DNA of 64,000 nucleotides, from the NCBI RefSeq assembly GCF_042650885.1, contig NZ_JBHSBU010000001.1, positions 3,596,001-3,660,000 on the forward strand, in the 5' to 3' direction. Source of the stretch: Chitinimonas_A lacunae (GTDB lineage: Bacteria; Pseudomonadota; Gammaproteobacteria; Burkholderiales; Chitinimonadaceae). The position numbers were made by a program, and so were the translations under genes. Below the pieces are notes generated by a model. That model saw only the letters and a list, made by a program, of their open reading frames with translations. It was not told the DNA's origin and did not search any database. Shown one piece after another: positions 54,001 to 62,581 of the stretch. The first letter of the stretch is position 1, and each line of letters begins with the position of its first letter.

Positions 54001-55403
54001 GTGCCGATTGTGCCGATTCGTGCGCCACCGCCGTGGCTCTGTTGGCGGACCGTCAGGCGCGCGGCGCGCCTTACCATGCGGTACTGGCGGATTGGAAGAT
54101 GCCCGAGACCACCGGCCCCGAGCTGCTGGACGAGCTGCGCCAGGCGGGTGGGACGGCCATGCCGCCGATTCTGGTGATGGTCAGCGCCTATGGCCGCGAG
54201 GCGGTGCTGAACGCCGCCAAGTCAACTCCGATCGACGGCATTCTGACCAAGCCGATTACCGGTTCGAGCCTGTTCGACAGCCTGCAGCAGGCGCTGGTCC
54301 AGCGCCATGGCGACGCCGGCTCGATGGTGCAGGCCAGCCAGGCCAGTCGCACCGCCGCCCTGCGCAGTCGCCGGCTCGACGGGGTGCATCTGCTGCTGGT
54401 CGAGGACAACCCGGTCAACCAATTGGTGGCGCGTGGCATTCTCGAACATGCCGGTGCCACGCTCGATATCGCGGGCGACGGCCGCCAGGCCATCGATCGC
54501 TTGAGCCACGACGGCGAGCGTTACCATCTGGTGCTGATGGATGTGCAGATGCCGGTGATGGACGGCTTTACGACTACCCGGCTGATCCGTGGCGAACTCC
54601 ATCTGAGCCTGCCGGTGATTGCCATGACGGCCGGGGTGTTGCAGTCGGAACGTGAACAGTGCCGCGCCTCGGGTATGGATGACTTTATCCCCAAGCCGCT
54701 CGAAGTCGGCCAGATGATGGAAGTCATCATCCGCCATCTGCCTGCGATGCTGCTGCAAGGCCCGCGTCTGCCGCTGTCGCCTGCGCCCGTCGCCAGCACT
54801 GATACGTCCGCGCCGGGTTTCGATCCCGATCTCCTGCTGCGCATGCTGGGTGGCGACCAGACCACCCAGCGCACCGTGGTGCGTCAGTTCATCGACGGCA
54901 ATGCCGGACTGATCGAGGAAGCACAGCGTTTGATGGACGAACACGCCTGGCGCGAGGCCGCGCGCCTGTTCCATACCCTGAAGGGCACGGCCGGGACTCT
55001 GCGCATCGCCGAATTGGCCATCCAGGCCAAACAGGTCGAACAGATGCTGCTGACCCAGGATGAATTCCGCACCAAGCTGGCACTCGAGGTCCTGGCCCGG
55101 CTGCTCGACCAGACCCTGGCCGAGATGCGTGACTGGCTCGACGGCGCGGCGGCGCCTTCTGCTGCCGCTGCGCCAGAAACCGCCACCGACAGCAGCCGAT
55201 TGCCCGACGATCTGCGCCGGCTGCTCAAACTGCTGCAAGAACACAATATCGAAGCCTGCGACCTGTATGCCGCCGTGCGGCCTCATCTGCTCAAGCGCTG
55301 GCCGAGGGAGCGGGTCGAGCAGATCGATCAGTCGCTCGACCGGCTCGATTTCGAGCGGGCCAGCGAGCTGCTGGAACAGGAGTCTGTGGCGCTACAGCCA
55401 TAG
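51084..55403 (+). CDS. MASE1-PAS-hybrid histidine kinase with two receivers and Hpt
   Basis: 1439 aa from MAAYRTEGSRTLWIG, with AGGGGGAAGGA just upstream. N-terminal MASE1-type membrane region (about 1-300, eight or so helices), three PAS domains (about 305-425, 430-560, 560-690), HisKA with H716 in NMSHEIRTPMN, HATPase with NLAGNAVKFT, DTGIGM and GGTGLGLAISKRL, receiver 1 (D1003 in LADWKMPE), receiver 2 (D1153 in LMDVQMPVMDG) and an Hpt domain with H1297 in FHTLKGTAGTL. All phosphorelay residues are present. Likely passes phosphate to the REC-GGDEF protein upstream or another regulator. Confidence 0.93.
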   Translation: MAAYRTEGSRTLWIGAALLGLVWLALGTVGLAATGQLGVVGLMWLGNNVAFVVLLRQPGRHWLPLLAVVWLAGGLLSLWHGHSLPFAVAFGLIGVLQTGLAAWLASRSPAITARPLGLEGALGALTCYALFSAPLSASLGAWLWHWESGTDWETTLLDWWLSEAIGALLLVIPALSLSMPLLQRLLRWPVLLPLLLITGLVGSTTWMLLQYHHPFPFIYASVPLTAVALRYGALRAGIVANLTVLSLGTLLWFDWLIPAPWLLDPHPRTLWAAVALSCVLPVLVGVVIDQMRARGALLAASEDRFRGALGSAATGFALIGPDGRIDEVNDYLCRMLGRQRQELLGRNWADLGHPDDRGVASQVLHDLLDGVYPIYQREGRSLDRHGQTIWVQFKVWRLDQGRGTDELIVQIDDISARRQSQVEVTRLSERLTLATRAVQLGVWDWDLDSQEMVWDDEMYRLHWSTPGSGDNNYEYWAQLVHPDDLARTEALVMAALHDEAEYSTEFRLVGPNGEVRFIGANGLVQRAPDGRPQRMVGVNFDITARKRTEASLLAARAQLQGVIDAAGEFAIIATDLDGVITLFSVGAERMLGYRAEEMVGRAEVVRLLQPEEVAAHGAALSERLGRPLEGFAVLVEKARQGEAEESEWTWVRRDGSTLTVQLVVSPILDEVGVCGFLAVARDVTAQRQAQAALALAKEQAETASRAKSEFLANMSHEIRTPMNAVLGMAHLLGATPLSPEQQRYLDMIDAAGNSLLALLNDVLDFSKIEAGRMEFSRAEFKLDDVLGTVAGIMTVSAEAKDLELAIGVDPAVPATLIGDALRLQQVLVNLAGNAVKFTNEGEVAVAVTPLARRDDSIDLRFSVRDTGIGMTPEQQERLFAAFSQADSSMTRRFGGTGLGLAISKRLVELMGGEIGVGSVPGEGSEFWFTLTLGVAEEQPRQLAAPEPLDLLIVDDSATARAFLARMVTAWGGRADCADSCATAVALLADRQARGAPYHAVLADWKMPETTGPELLDELRQAGGTAMPPILVMVSAYGREAVLNAAKSTPIDGILTKPITGSSLFDSLQQALVQRHGDAGSMVQASQASRTAALRSRRLDGVHLLLVEDNPVNQLVARGILEHAGATLDIAGDGRQAIDRLSHDGERYHLVLMDVQMPVMDGFTTTRLIRGELHLSLPVIAMTAGVLQSEREQCRASGMDDFIPKPLEVGQMMEVIIRHLPAMLLQGPRLPLSPAPVASTDTSAPGFDPDLLLRMLGGDQTTQRTVVRQFIDGNAGLIEEAQRLMDEHAWREAARLFHTLKGTAGTLRIAELAIQAKQVEQMLLTQDEFRTKLALEVLARLLDQTLAEMRDWLDGAAAPSAAAAPETATDSSRLPDDLRRLLKLLQEHNIEACDLYAAVRPHLLKRWPRERVEQIDQSLDRLDFERASELLEQESVALQP

Positions 55404-55506
55404 AGAGGTCACCGGACAGGCTGCCGCTTCGCTTGCAACAGGGCATCCCCAGCCATAATACCTCTCTAGAATTCTCGTTATAAAAAGCGTCAAAAATCCT
55501 CCAGTC

Positions 55507-55547
55507 CGTAGGGTGTGTTAGCCGCAAAGCGGCGTGAAGCACCATTG
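55507..55547. repeat. Intergenic repeat, copy 2
   Basis: CCGTAGGGTGTGTTAGCCGC followed by AAAGCGGCGTGAAGCACCATTG, a close match to 46704-46748, with the outer arms mutated so that only the inner GCCGC/GCGGC stem stays paired. Confidence 0.7.
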
Positions 55548-55667
55548 ATTCGGACACGCTGTAGCTGGTGAGGGATCGATGGAAGGAAGCTGGAAATGGC
55601 GCATTCCCGCCTCCAGCCTGAAATCAGATTGACGCCAGTCATAAAGAGAATCGATGCACTGTCCCCC

Positions 55668-58214
55668 TCAGGTGGATGCCTGCTCAGGACTGCGCACAGC
55701 CGTGTCAGGTTCGTTTTCCATTTCCTGCACCACATAGTTGTTGCGACCGCCCTGCTTGGCGCGATACATGGCGCCGTCGGCCGTGGCAAGCAACTGTTCG
55801 GCACGGATGCGCCGGCCCGGGCCGGTGACGGCGGCGCCGATGCTGGCGGTACGGGTCAGGGTGACGGTGCTGAGTTCGAAGGGCTGCTCCATCGCCGCCA
55901 GGATCTTGCCGGCGACCAGGGCGCCGTCGTGGACCGGTTGATGGAGGTTTTCCAGAATCACCACAAATTCGTCGCCGGCAAGCCGAGCGACCGTGTCAGT
56001 AATCCGTACCGAAGCGCGGATACGGGTGCCGAACTGGCGGATCATCTCATCGCCGATATCGTGGCCCCATTCATCGTTGATCGATTTAAAGCGGTCGAGA
56101 TCAAGGAACAGCAGACCCAGGCCATGGTGCTGACGGTGGTAGCGCTGGACCGCCTCGTCGAGCCGCGCCATCAGGGCGCGCCGGTTGGGCAGGCCGGTCA
56201 GCGGGTCTTCGGTGGCTTCACGCGCCAGTTGCAGCTCGAGCTGTTTGCGCTCGGTAATGTCCTGTTCCATGGCATAGAAGCCACACACCATGCCATCGAG
56301 GTCATATTGCGGCAGATAGTTGACCAGAAAATAGCGCAGCCGGCCTTCCCCATCGCGCAGTTCCTGTTCGAACACCACGGCGCGGCCAGTCAGCGCCCGT
56401 TCGGCATGCGGGCGCACCTGGTCGAGTTGGCTCGCGTCGAGCAGGTTTTCCAGGCTGCGGCCGGGCAGGGTGGCGGCATCGATGCCGAAGCGGCGGCCGT
56501 AGGCGGCATTGGCGAAGGTGAAGCGCAGGCTCCGGTCGAACTGGGCTACCAGGGCCGGCAGACTGTCGGCGATGGTCTGGAGCTGCTGCCGACTGCGCTG
56601 TAGCGCCTGCTCGGCCGCCTTGCGCGGCCCGATATCGTGCAAGAAGGCATGGAACAGGAAACCGCGCGAGGTCTGCTGGGCGTTGATGGTCAATTCGGCC
56701 GACAACTCATGGCCATCTTTATGCAGCGCGGCGAGTTCGGTGCGCTGGTTGAGCATCGGCGCACTGCCGCTGCTCAGGAACTGGGCCAGTCCGGCCCGAT
56801 AGCGATCACGGTAGCGCGGCGGCAGGATCAGCCCGAAGATCGGCTGATTGAGCGCTTCCTCGCGGGTCCAGCCGAAGGTGCGTTCCGCCTGCCGGTTCCA
56901 TTCGCGCACACAACCCTGTTCATCAAGGCAGATATAGGCTTCGAAGGCGTTTTGCAGGATATCGCGCAGTTCACGCTGGCTTTCCAGCAGTCGGTCATGG
57001 ACAGCGAACTGATGGGCCATCGACTGTTCGAGCTGGCGATTGGCCTCGGCCAGTGCCGTGGTGCGGTCGTCGATGCGCCGTTCCAGATCGGCATTGAGGG
57101 CATTGAGCGATTCACTCTGCTGCCGCTCGCGCAGATCGAGATCGATCAGGGCGCGCGACAGCAGATGGACTTCTCGGTAGTCGTCGCAATAAGGAATCGG
57201 CGGGTCACGCTGGCCTGCCTGATGGCGGACGATGGCGGCGGTAAGCCGGTCGAGCGGCCGGGCCAGCCGCCGCCCGCCCAGCACCGCCCCACCGGCGATC
57301 AGCAAGATGGCGACCAGCCCGGCGGCCAGGGCCTGGCGGCGGACGTTATGGAAATCGGCCAGCGCAATCGCTTCGGACTGGCGCACCATGACAATCCAGC
57401 CAAGACCCGGATAGCGGCCGTGGCCACGGGTGGGCATATAGGCAGTCAGCATCGCACGGCCCTGGCCGTCGATTTCGCGCGTGACCGTGCGTTGGCGGGC
57501 GCGGACGGTATCAGGCAGCGGCAGCCGCTGTTCACTTTCGGCGCCCGGACCGAGCAGTACGGTGCCGTCCGCACGCAGCACCAGCGCTTGCGCCCCATGT
57601 TCGCGCAGGGCGGGCTCGACCAGTTCACGACTGACATCGCCCGCCCAGTTCCAGCTCAGATGGGCGCCAAGTACCCCGCGCAGCTCGCCCTGACTGCTGC
57701 GCAGCGGTATCGCCACATCGACAAAGCGCCAAGGCTCGGTCTGGCTCGGCAGTTTCTTGGCCAGTAATACGGCCGGATGGACATCGCCGACGAAATTGCG
57801 CACCAGCCCCGCCTTATGCCAGGGGCGGCTCGATACATCGGCGCCTTCGAGCAGCCCGCCGTTGGCGGCCAGTACCCGGCCGTCGGGGGCGGCAAAGCCG
57901 ATCCAGGCGTAATGGGGAAAACTGTCGTGCAACTGCTCAAGCAGCGGGCGGATGGCGGCCGGTTCGGCGTCGCGGGCCACCTGGGCCAGGGTCTCGATAT
58001 CCTCGTAGCGCTCGGCCATACCCTGGTCGAGCGCTTCGCTCATCTGCCAGCCAAGCTGGATCAGATTGTTGCCGGCCTGTTCGCGCGCATAGCGCTCGAC
58101 ATACAGACTGATCACCGTCCCCAGCAGCGCTGACGTCACCAGCACAGCAAAGGCAGCGCTCAGGCTGAGCCAGAACACCATGCTGAGACGAGGTGGGGTG
58201 GGACGTACCGGCAT
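55668..58214 (-). CDS. Membrane dCache-like/PAS/GGDEF protein, probable diguanylate cyclase
   Basis: 848 aa. Membrane helix at about 13-35, a periplasmic sensor region (about 36-290; WIGFAAPDGRVLAANG, VAIPLRSSQGELRGVLGAHLSW) of the dCache type, a second helix at about 296-312 and a HAMP-like segment, a long coiled coil (about 365-410), two PAS domains and a C-terminal GGDEF (EDPLTGLPNRRALMARLDEAV, LFLDLDRFKSINDEWGHDIGDEM). The motif is AGDEF (746-750); AGDEF variants have been reported active. The ribosome site is weak, and the Met at residue 12 is an alternative start. Confidence 0.88.
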   Translation of the reverse strand: MPVRPTPPRLSMVFWLSLSAAFAVLVTSALLGTVISLYVERYAREQAGNNLIQLGWQMSEALDQGMAERYEDIETLAQVARDAEPAAIRPLLEQLHDSFPHYAWIGFAAPDGRVLAANGGLLEGADVSSRPWHKAGLVRNFVGDVHPAVLLAKKLPSQTEPWRFVDVAIPLRSSQGELRGVLGAHLSWNWAGDVSRELVEPALREHGAQALVLRADGTVLLGPGAESEQRLPLPDTVRARQRTVTREIDGQGRAMLTAYMPTRGHGRYPGLGWIVMVRQSEAIALADFHNVRRQALAAGLVAILLIAGGAVLGGRRLARPLDRLTAAIVRHQAGQRDPPIPYCDDYREVHLLSRALIDLDLRERQQSESLNALNADLERRIDDRTTALAEANRQLEQSMAHQFAVHDRLLESQRELRDILQNAFEAYICLDEQGCVREWNRQAERTFGWTREEALNQPIFGLILPPRYRDRYRAGLAQFLSSGSAPMLNQRTELAALHKDGHELSAELTINAQQTSRGFLFHAFLHDIGPRKAAEQALQRSRQQLQTIADSLPALVAQFDRSLRFTFANAAYGRRFGIDAATLPGRSLENLLDASQLDQVRPHAERALTGRAVVFEQELRDGEGRLRYFLVNYLPQYDLDGMVCGFYAMEQDITERKQLELQLAREATEDPLTGLPNRRALMARLDEAVQRYHRQHHGLGLLFLDLDRFKSINDEWGHDIGDEMIRQFGTRIRASVRITDTVARLAGDEFVVILENLHQPVHDGALVAGKILAAMEQPFELSTVTLTRTASIGAAVTGPGRRIRAEQLLATADGAMYRAKQGGRNNYVVQEMENEPDTAVRSPEQAST

Positions 58215-58598
58215 CTTGCTACATTCTCTGGGAAGGAGGTCGTAAGGGCGGGATACGATCCGGCTCAGAACAGGGGCAGGGGATCATCCCGGCCAGGACG
58301 CAGGGAAAAACGGCACCCTACCTTTTTAAGCACCGAAAGCGGCAAATGCAATGCGGCAGCGCGGGAGGGCGGGCCACGGCTGCGCACTCATAGCCTGGCT
58401 GCTCACTGAAGGGGTGGACGAGCCGGAAATAGCGCTGCTGGGTCCGGTTGGGATCCGGCCCGGACGCTAAGTGATCCTTCCGTAGTAGGCTGCTCTGTTG
58501 ATGGATGGTCGGTCCGGACACGCTGTGGCCCTGAAAAGATCGGTGAGGCCGCAAACCGTGCTGGCCTGTCGGCTGCATCCTTCGGGGAAACCGCCGAG
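58215..58598. other. Gap between the GGDEF gene and the CDF transporter gene
   Basis: About 380 bases. Minus-strand frames here read through without ribosome sites. Likely holds the promoter of the GGDEF gene and the 3' end of the transporter unit. No hairpin with a T-run found. Confidence 0.35.
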
Positions 58599-59543
58599 CT
58601 AGCGCTCGACGCCATCAGGACGCGGTGTGGCCGGATGACCGGGGGGTGGCAGCGGCCAGTTGGGTTGCAGGGTGACGTGGTCGATGGCGTAGTCCTTGGC
58701 CAGCATCGCCTGTAGCGTAGCCAGCAGACGCGGCCACTGTTCGGGTTCGTTGATGGCCAGATGGGCCGACAGGGCCACCTGTTCCGGCCCGATATGCCAG
58801 ACATGCAGATCGTGTACCGCCACCACGCCGGTCTGGGCAGCCAGCCGCTCGGACAGTGCCGCCAGATCGACATGGGCCGGCACCCCTTCAAGCAGCATAT
58901 GGCTGGACTGCCGCACCAGCGTCCAGGTCGAGCGCAGAATCAGTCCGGCGACCAACAAGGACAGCAAAGGGTCGATCGGCTGCCAGCCGGTCAACCAGAT
59001 CACCGCCCCCGCCACGATGGCGGCCACCGAGGCCAGCAGATCGCCCAGCACATGGAGCAGCGCCGCGCGGCTGTTCATATTGTGGCTGTCGCCCGAGAGC
59101 AGCCAGGCGGCGCCCAGATTGACCAGCAGGCCGATGGCGGCAATCGCCATCACCCCGATGCCGTCCACCTTGCCGGGCGAGAACAGCCGCATCAGCGCTT
59201 CAACCGTGATCCAGCCAACCAGGGCCAGCATGAACAGACTATTGAGCAGCGCTCCCAGAATCTCGGCCCGGGCATAACCATAGGAATGATGGGCCGAGGC
59301 CGGACGGTGGGCGACCCGCTGGGCATAGAGCGCGATGCCGAGCGCAGCGGCGTCGGTCAGCATATGGCCGGCGTCGGACAGCAGCGCCAGCGAGCCGCTC
59401 CATAAGCCGCCGCCGATTTCGATCACGGCGTAGCCCGCAGTCAACAGCAAGGTGCCCACCAGTCGGCGTCGGCTGGCCGGGGGTGGGGTTTCGTGATGAT
59501 GGTGGGAATCGGGGTCGGCAGCTCGCGACGACTCGGCTTCCAT
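58599..59543 (-). CDS. Cation diffusion facilitator (CzcD/ZnT-type metal exporter)
   Basis: 314 aa with six membrane helices, a His-rich N-terminus (DSHHHHE), the metal-site HxxxD in LLSDAGHMLTDAAALG, a second one in LLHVLGDLLASV, and a cytoplasmic C-terminal domain with VVAVHDLHVWHIGP. Exports zinc or related divalent metals against protons. Family clear; exact metal unknown. Confidence 0.9.
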   Translation of the reverse strand: MEAESSRAADPDSHHHHETPPPASRRRLVGTLLLTAGYAVIEIGGGLWSGSLALLSDAGHMLTDAAALGIALYAQRVAHRPASAHHSYGYARAEILGALLNSLFMLALVGWITVEALMRLFSPGKVDGIGVMAIAAIGLLVNLGAAWLLSGDSHNMNSRAALLHVLGDLLASVAAIVAGAVIWLTGWQPIDPLLSLLVAGLILRSTWTLVRQSSHMLLEGVPAHVDLAALSERLAAQTGVVAVHDLHVWHIGPEQVALSAHLAINEPEQWPRLLATLQAMLAKDYAIDHVTLQPNWPLPPPGHPATPRPDGVER

Positions 59544-59668
59544 CGGGTCGATCCTTGTGCGCGGGGCGAATCCCTATTGTGGTCGCCCAGTTGTCACCTG
59601 CCAAGCCGACACGAGCCAGTCCGCCGCCAGTACAATGACGGCCCGTCCATGGATTGGAACCGCTTCTT

Positions 59669-59905
59669 ATGACCGCTCCGCAAGCCCAGCTCAGCGTCGA
59701 TCTGTCCGGCCTCAACTGCCCGTTGCCCATCCTGCGCGCCAAGAAGGCGCTGGCCGATCTGCCCTCGGGAACGGTGCTCCATCTGATCTGCACCGACCCC
59801 GGCACCCCGAGCGATTTCGCCGCTTTCTGCGAACAGACCGGCCATAGTCTGCTCCATCAGGAACAGGCCGACGGCAAATTCCTGTTCTGGCTGCAACGGC
59901 GCTGA
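59669..59905 (+). CDS. TusA/SirA-family sulfur-carrier protein
   Basis: 78 aa from MTAPQAQLSVDLSGLNCPLPILRAKKALADLPSG, carrying the CPxP motif (CPLP) with the sulfur-accepting cysteine. Length and pattern fit TusA-like proteins; these pass sulfur for tRNA thiolation or other sulfur chemistry. An upstream TTG at 59654 would add five residues and is less likely. Confidence 0.9.
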   Translation: MTAPQAQLSVDLSGLNCPLPILRAKKALADLPSGTVLHLICTDPGTPSDFAAFCEQTGHSLLHQEQADGKFLFWLQRR

Positions 59906-60363
59906 AATAAAAATTTCGTGACAAATAGCCGCAAGACCTGTTGTCGAAATTGAAAGAAAATAAATTATATTGCCGGAAGCCTGAATAGCCGGCTCCGGCC
60001 CTTGCCGCAACTGCCGCCGTCAGCAAGCGCTTCTCCACCAAGAACCCGTCAGCCTTGCCGCCAAGCCACCACGGATCGTCCGGGATATCGGCCGCCAGGC
60101 AGGGTTCCGACAGTGGTGGCTTTTCTCACGCCGGCTCGTGGGCCGGCGGACGCCGGGTTATGGCCTGCTGCCTGTTTCACACTGGGGCTTGGAGGCTGAG
60201 TCGAAAGCGGGTGGGGCCGTGTCTGTCTGGTGCCCGGCAATGTCCGGCTTTCCGGCTGGTTGGCCCTGACCCGCAAGCCAGGTAGAACCGCCTTGCCGCT
60301 CGTCCGCCGATCGAAGCGGGCGGCTTTTTTGCAGGCGGGCTTGTCGCTACAATGGCGGCCTTG
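59906..60363. other. Gap upstream of the SAH riboswitch
   Basis: About 460 bases with no supported gene. The first 100 bases are AT-rich and contain ACAAATAGCCGCAAGACCTG, loosely like other AT-rich spacers in the window. The last part should hold the ahcY promoter, since the riboswitch starts at about 60364. Confidence 0.4.
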
Positions 60364-60470
60364 TTCCGAGGAGCGCTGCGAGACGCGAAGCTGTCCCAGG
60401 CTCGGACCTTTCTTCAACGGCGCTCACCTGACCAACCCGTGCCGGGCACGGGATGCAGGTGAGATCGCAT
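60364..60470 (+). promoter_or_regulatory. SAH riboswitch controlling ahcY
   Basis: Matches the S-adenosylhomocysteine aptamer: TCCGAGGAGCGCTGCGA (from 60365), CCAGGCTCGGA (to 60406) and AACGGCGCTCACCTG (60416-60430). The P1 stem is TCCGAG/CTCGGA and the pseudoknot is GAGCGC (60371-60376) with GCGCTC (60420-60425). The expression platform is visible: CTCACCTG (60423-60430) can instead pair with CAGGTGAG (60456-60463) around a hairpin CCCGTGC/GCACGGG (60436-60452). SAH binding would favour the aptamer and switch ahcY on, as known for this class. Confidence 0.93.
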
Positions 60471-60500
60471 CCCGCCCGGCCACACGTTTCGAGGACCATC

Positions 60501-61913
60501 ATGAACGCTGTGGCTGACCAATTCACCGATTACCGCGTTGCCGACATCTCCCTGGCCGACTGGGGGCGCAAGGAACTCAATATCGCCGAGACCGAGATGC
60601 CCGGTCTGATGGCCGTGCGCGAAGAGTTCGCCGCCAGCCAGCCGCTGCGTGGCGCCCGGATTGCCGGTTCGCTCCATATGACGATCCAGACCGCCGTGCT
60701 GATCGAGAGCCTCAAGGCGCTTGGTGCCGAAGTGCGCTGGGCTTCGTGCAATATTTTCTCGACCCAGGACCACGCCGCCGCCGCCATCGCCGCCACCGGC
60801 ACCCCGGTGTTTGCCTTCAAGGGCGAATCGCTCGACGAATACTGGGAATTCAGCCACAAGATCTTCGAATGGCCCGAAGGTCAGAACGCCAACATGATCC
60901 TCGACGACGGCGGCGACGCCACCTTGCTGCTGATCCTGGGCAGCAAGGCCGAACAGGATCGCAGCGTGCTCGCCAAGCCCACCAACGAAGAGGAAGTGGC
61001 GCTGTATGCCTCGATCGCCCGCTATCTGGAGATCGACCCGCAGTGGTATTCCAAGCGTCTGGCCGCCATTCAGGGCGTGACCGAGGAAACCACCACCGGC
61101 GTGAAGCGCCTCTATCAGATGGCCAAGGAAGGCCGTCTGCCGTTCCCGGCCATCAACGTCAACGACTCGGTCACCAAGTCCAAGTTCGACAATCTGTACG
61201 GCTGCCGCGAAAGCCTGGTTGACGGCATCAAGCGCGCCACCGATGTGATGATCGCCGGCAAGATCGCCGTGGTGGCTGGCTACGGCGACGTGGGCAAGGG
61301 CTGCGCCCAGAGCCTGCGTGGCCTTGGTGCCACTGTCTGGGTCACGGAAATCGACCCGATCTGCGCCCTGCAAGCCGCGATGGAAGGCTACCGCGTCGTC
61401 ACCATGGAACAGGCCGCACCGCAGGCCGATATCTTCGTGACCGCCACGGGCAATATGTCGGTGATCAACCATGACCATATGAAGGCGATGAAGCACAACG
61501 CCATCGTCTGCAATATCGGTCACTTCGACAGCGAGATCGAAGTCGCGGCACTGCGCCAGTACCAGTGGGAAAACATCAAGCCGCAGGTCGACCATATCGT
61601 GTTCCCCGACGGCAAGCGCATCATCCTGCTGGCCGAAGGTCGTCTGGTGAACCTCGGCTGTGCCACCGGCCACCCGAGCTTCGTGATGTCCAACTCCTTC
61701 ACCAACCAGGTGCTGGCCCAGATCGAACTGTTCCAACACGGCGCCAAGTACGAGAAGCAGGTCTATGTGCTGCCCAAGCATCTGGACGAGAAGGTCGCCC
61801 GTCTGCACCTCAAGCAGATCGGTGCCCAGCTCACCACGCTGACCGACCAGCAGGCGGCTTACCTCAGCCTCGACAAGAACGGCCCGTTCAAGCCCGATCA
61901 CTACCGCTACTGA
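60501..61913 (+). CDS. ahcY: Adenosylhomocysteinase (SAH hydrolase)
   Basis: 470 aa from MNAVADQFTDYRVADISLADWG (GAGGA five bases upstream of ATG 60501). Splits S-adenosylhomocysteine into homocysteine and adenosine, clearing the product of methyltransferases. Motifs: GRKELNIAETEMPGLM, NAVADQ-type N-terminus, NAD-binding VVAGYGDVGKGCAQSLRGLGA, and the family C-terminus FKPDHYRY. Under the SAH riboswitch, so made when its substrate builds up. Homocysteine then feeds methionine synthesis, to which the nearby MetF contributes methyl groups. Confidence 0.97.
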   Translation: MNAVADQFTDYRVADISLADWGRKELNIAETEMPGLMAVREEFAASQPLRGARIAGSLHMTIQTAVLIESLKALGAEVRWASCNIFSTQDHAAAAIAATGTPVFAFKGESLDEYWEFSHKIFEWPEGQNANMILDDGGDATLLLILGSKAEQDRSVLAKPTNEEEVALYASIARYLEIDPQWYSKRLAAIQGVTEETTTGVKRLYQMAKEGRLPFPAINVNDSVTKSKFDNLYGCRESLVDGIKRATDVMIAGKIAVVAGYGDVGKGCAQSLRGLGATVWVTEIDPICALQAAMEGYRVVTMEQAAPQADIFVTATGNMSVINHDHMKAMKHNAIVCNIGHFDSEIEVAALRQYQWENIKPQVDHIVFPDGKRIILLAEGRLVNLGCATGHPSFVMSNSFTNQVLAQIELFQHGAKYEKQVYVLPKHLDEKVARLHLKQIGAQLTTLTDQQAAYLSLDKNGPFKPDHYRY

Positions 61914-61931
61914 GTCAGCCCGCTGCAATCG

Positions 61932-61958
61932 AAAAACCCCGCCTTGGCGGGGTTTTTT
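61932..61958. terminator. Terminator after ahcY, T-runs on both strands
   Basis: CCCCGCC (61937-61943) with GGCGGGG (61946-61952), flanked by A's and T's (AAAAACCCCGCC TT GGCGGGGTTTTTT), so it can stop transcription from both ahcY and the convergent minus-strand pair. Confidence 0.9.
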
Positions 61959-62031
61959 CTTGGGGAAGCCGGCTTACAGGGCTGGCTGGTCCTGGCAGCA
62001 GGAGGTGTCCGGCGAGCGGTGCGCCGGAAAC

Positions 62032-62574
62032 TTACCGAGTGGCGCCCGGCGGCGGTGCAGTGAGGCGGGACAGATTGCGGGCGCTGCGCTGGGCCAGTTC
62101 GGCCAGATCGTCGTCGCTGGCCGTCAGCAGACGGACACTGCTGCTGCCGCGTTGCTGAAGCAGCGGTTCGGGGTCGATGGCGATGCTGACCAGTCCGCCG
62201 GGCAGGGCATCACAGAGCAGTTTGCGCCGGGCCGGTGACTGGGCGGCCAGTTCTTCGGCGGTGGAGCGGGTGATATGCAGACGTTGCCGCTGCACTTGCA
62301 GCGCCCCATCGAGATAGGCGCGCGGCAGTGAAGCCTGGATGCGGTCAAGCCGCTGTCCCAGCCCCAGCAGCGGACCTTGCCAGGCATTATCGAGCCGCGC
62401 CTGGGCGACTGCGCCACCCGGCTCGCCATGCTGGCGGCAGGCAGCGGCGCTTTCCTGTGCCAGTTCGCGCACGAAACGCACGGTCAGGACGGCTTCGACA
62501 TCGCTGCCGCTGAGCGGTGCGGCGGCGACCGGTAGCGCCAGACTCCAGAGCAAGGCCAGAAAACGCATCGCCAT
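62032..62574 (-). CDS. Small exported hypothetical protein (paralogue B)
   Basis: 180 aa with a signal peptide (MRFLALLWSLALPVAA) and two conserved cysteines (ACRQHG, LLCDALP). It shares pattern with the upstream neighbour (VEAVLTVRFVRELAQESAAAC against LAALLKVRTLRHISFEALQAC, and LAQRSARNLSRL against LYTDPDVRNAVARL). It begins 7 bp after that gene's stop. Function unknown, periplasmic by prediction. Confidence 0.7.
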   Translation of the reverse strand: MAMRFLALLWSLALPVAAAPLSGSDVEAVLTVRFVRELAQESAAACRQHGEPGGAVAQARLDNAWQGPLLGLGQRLDRIQASLPRAYLDGALQVQRQRLHITRSTAEELAAQSPARRKLLCDALPGGLVSIAIDPEPLLQQRGSSSVRLLTASDDDLAELAQRSARNLSRLTAPPPGATR

Positions 62575-62581
62575 CGGCCGC

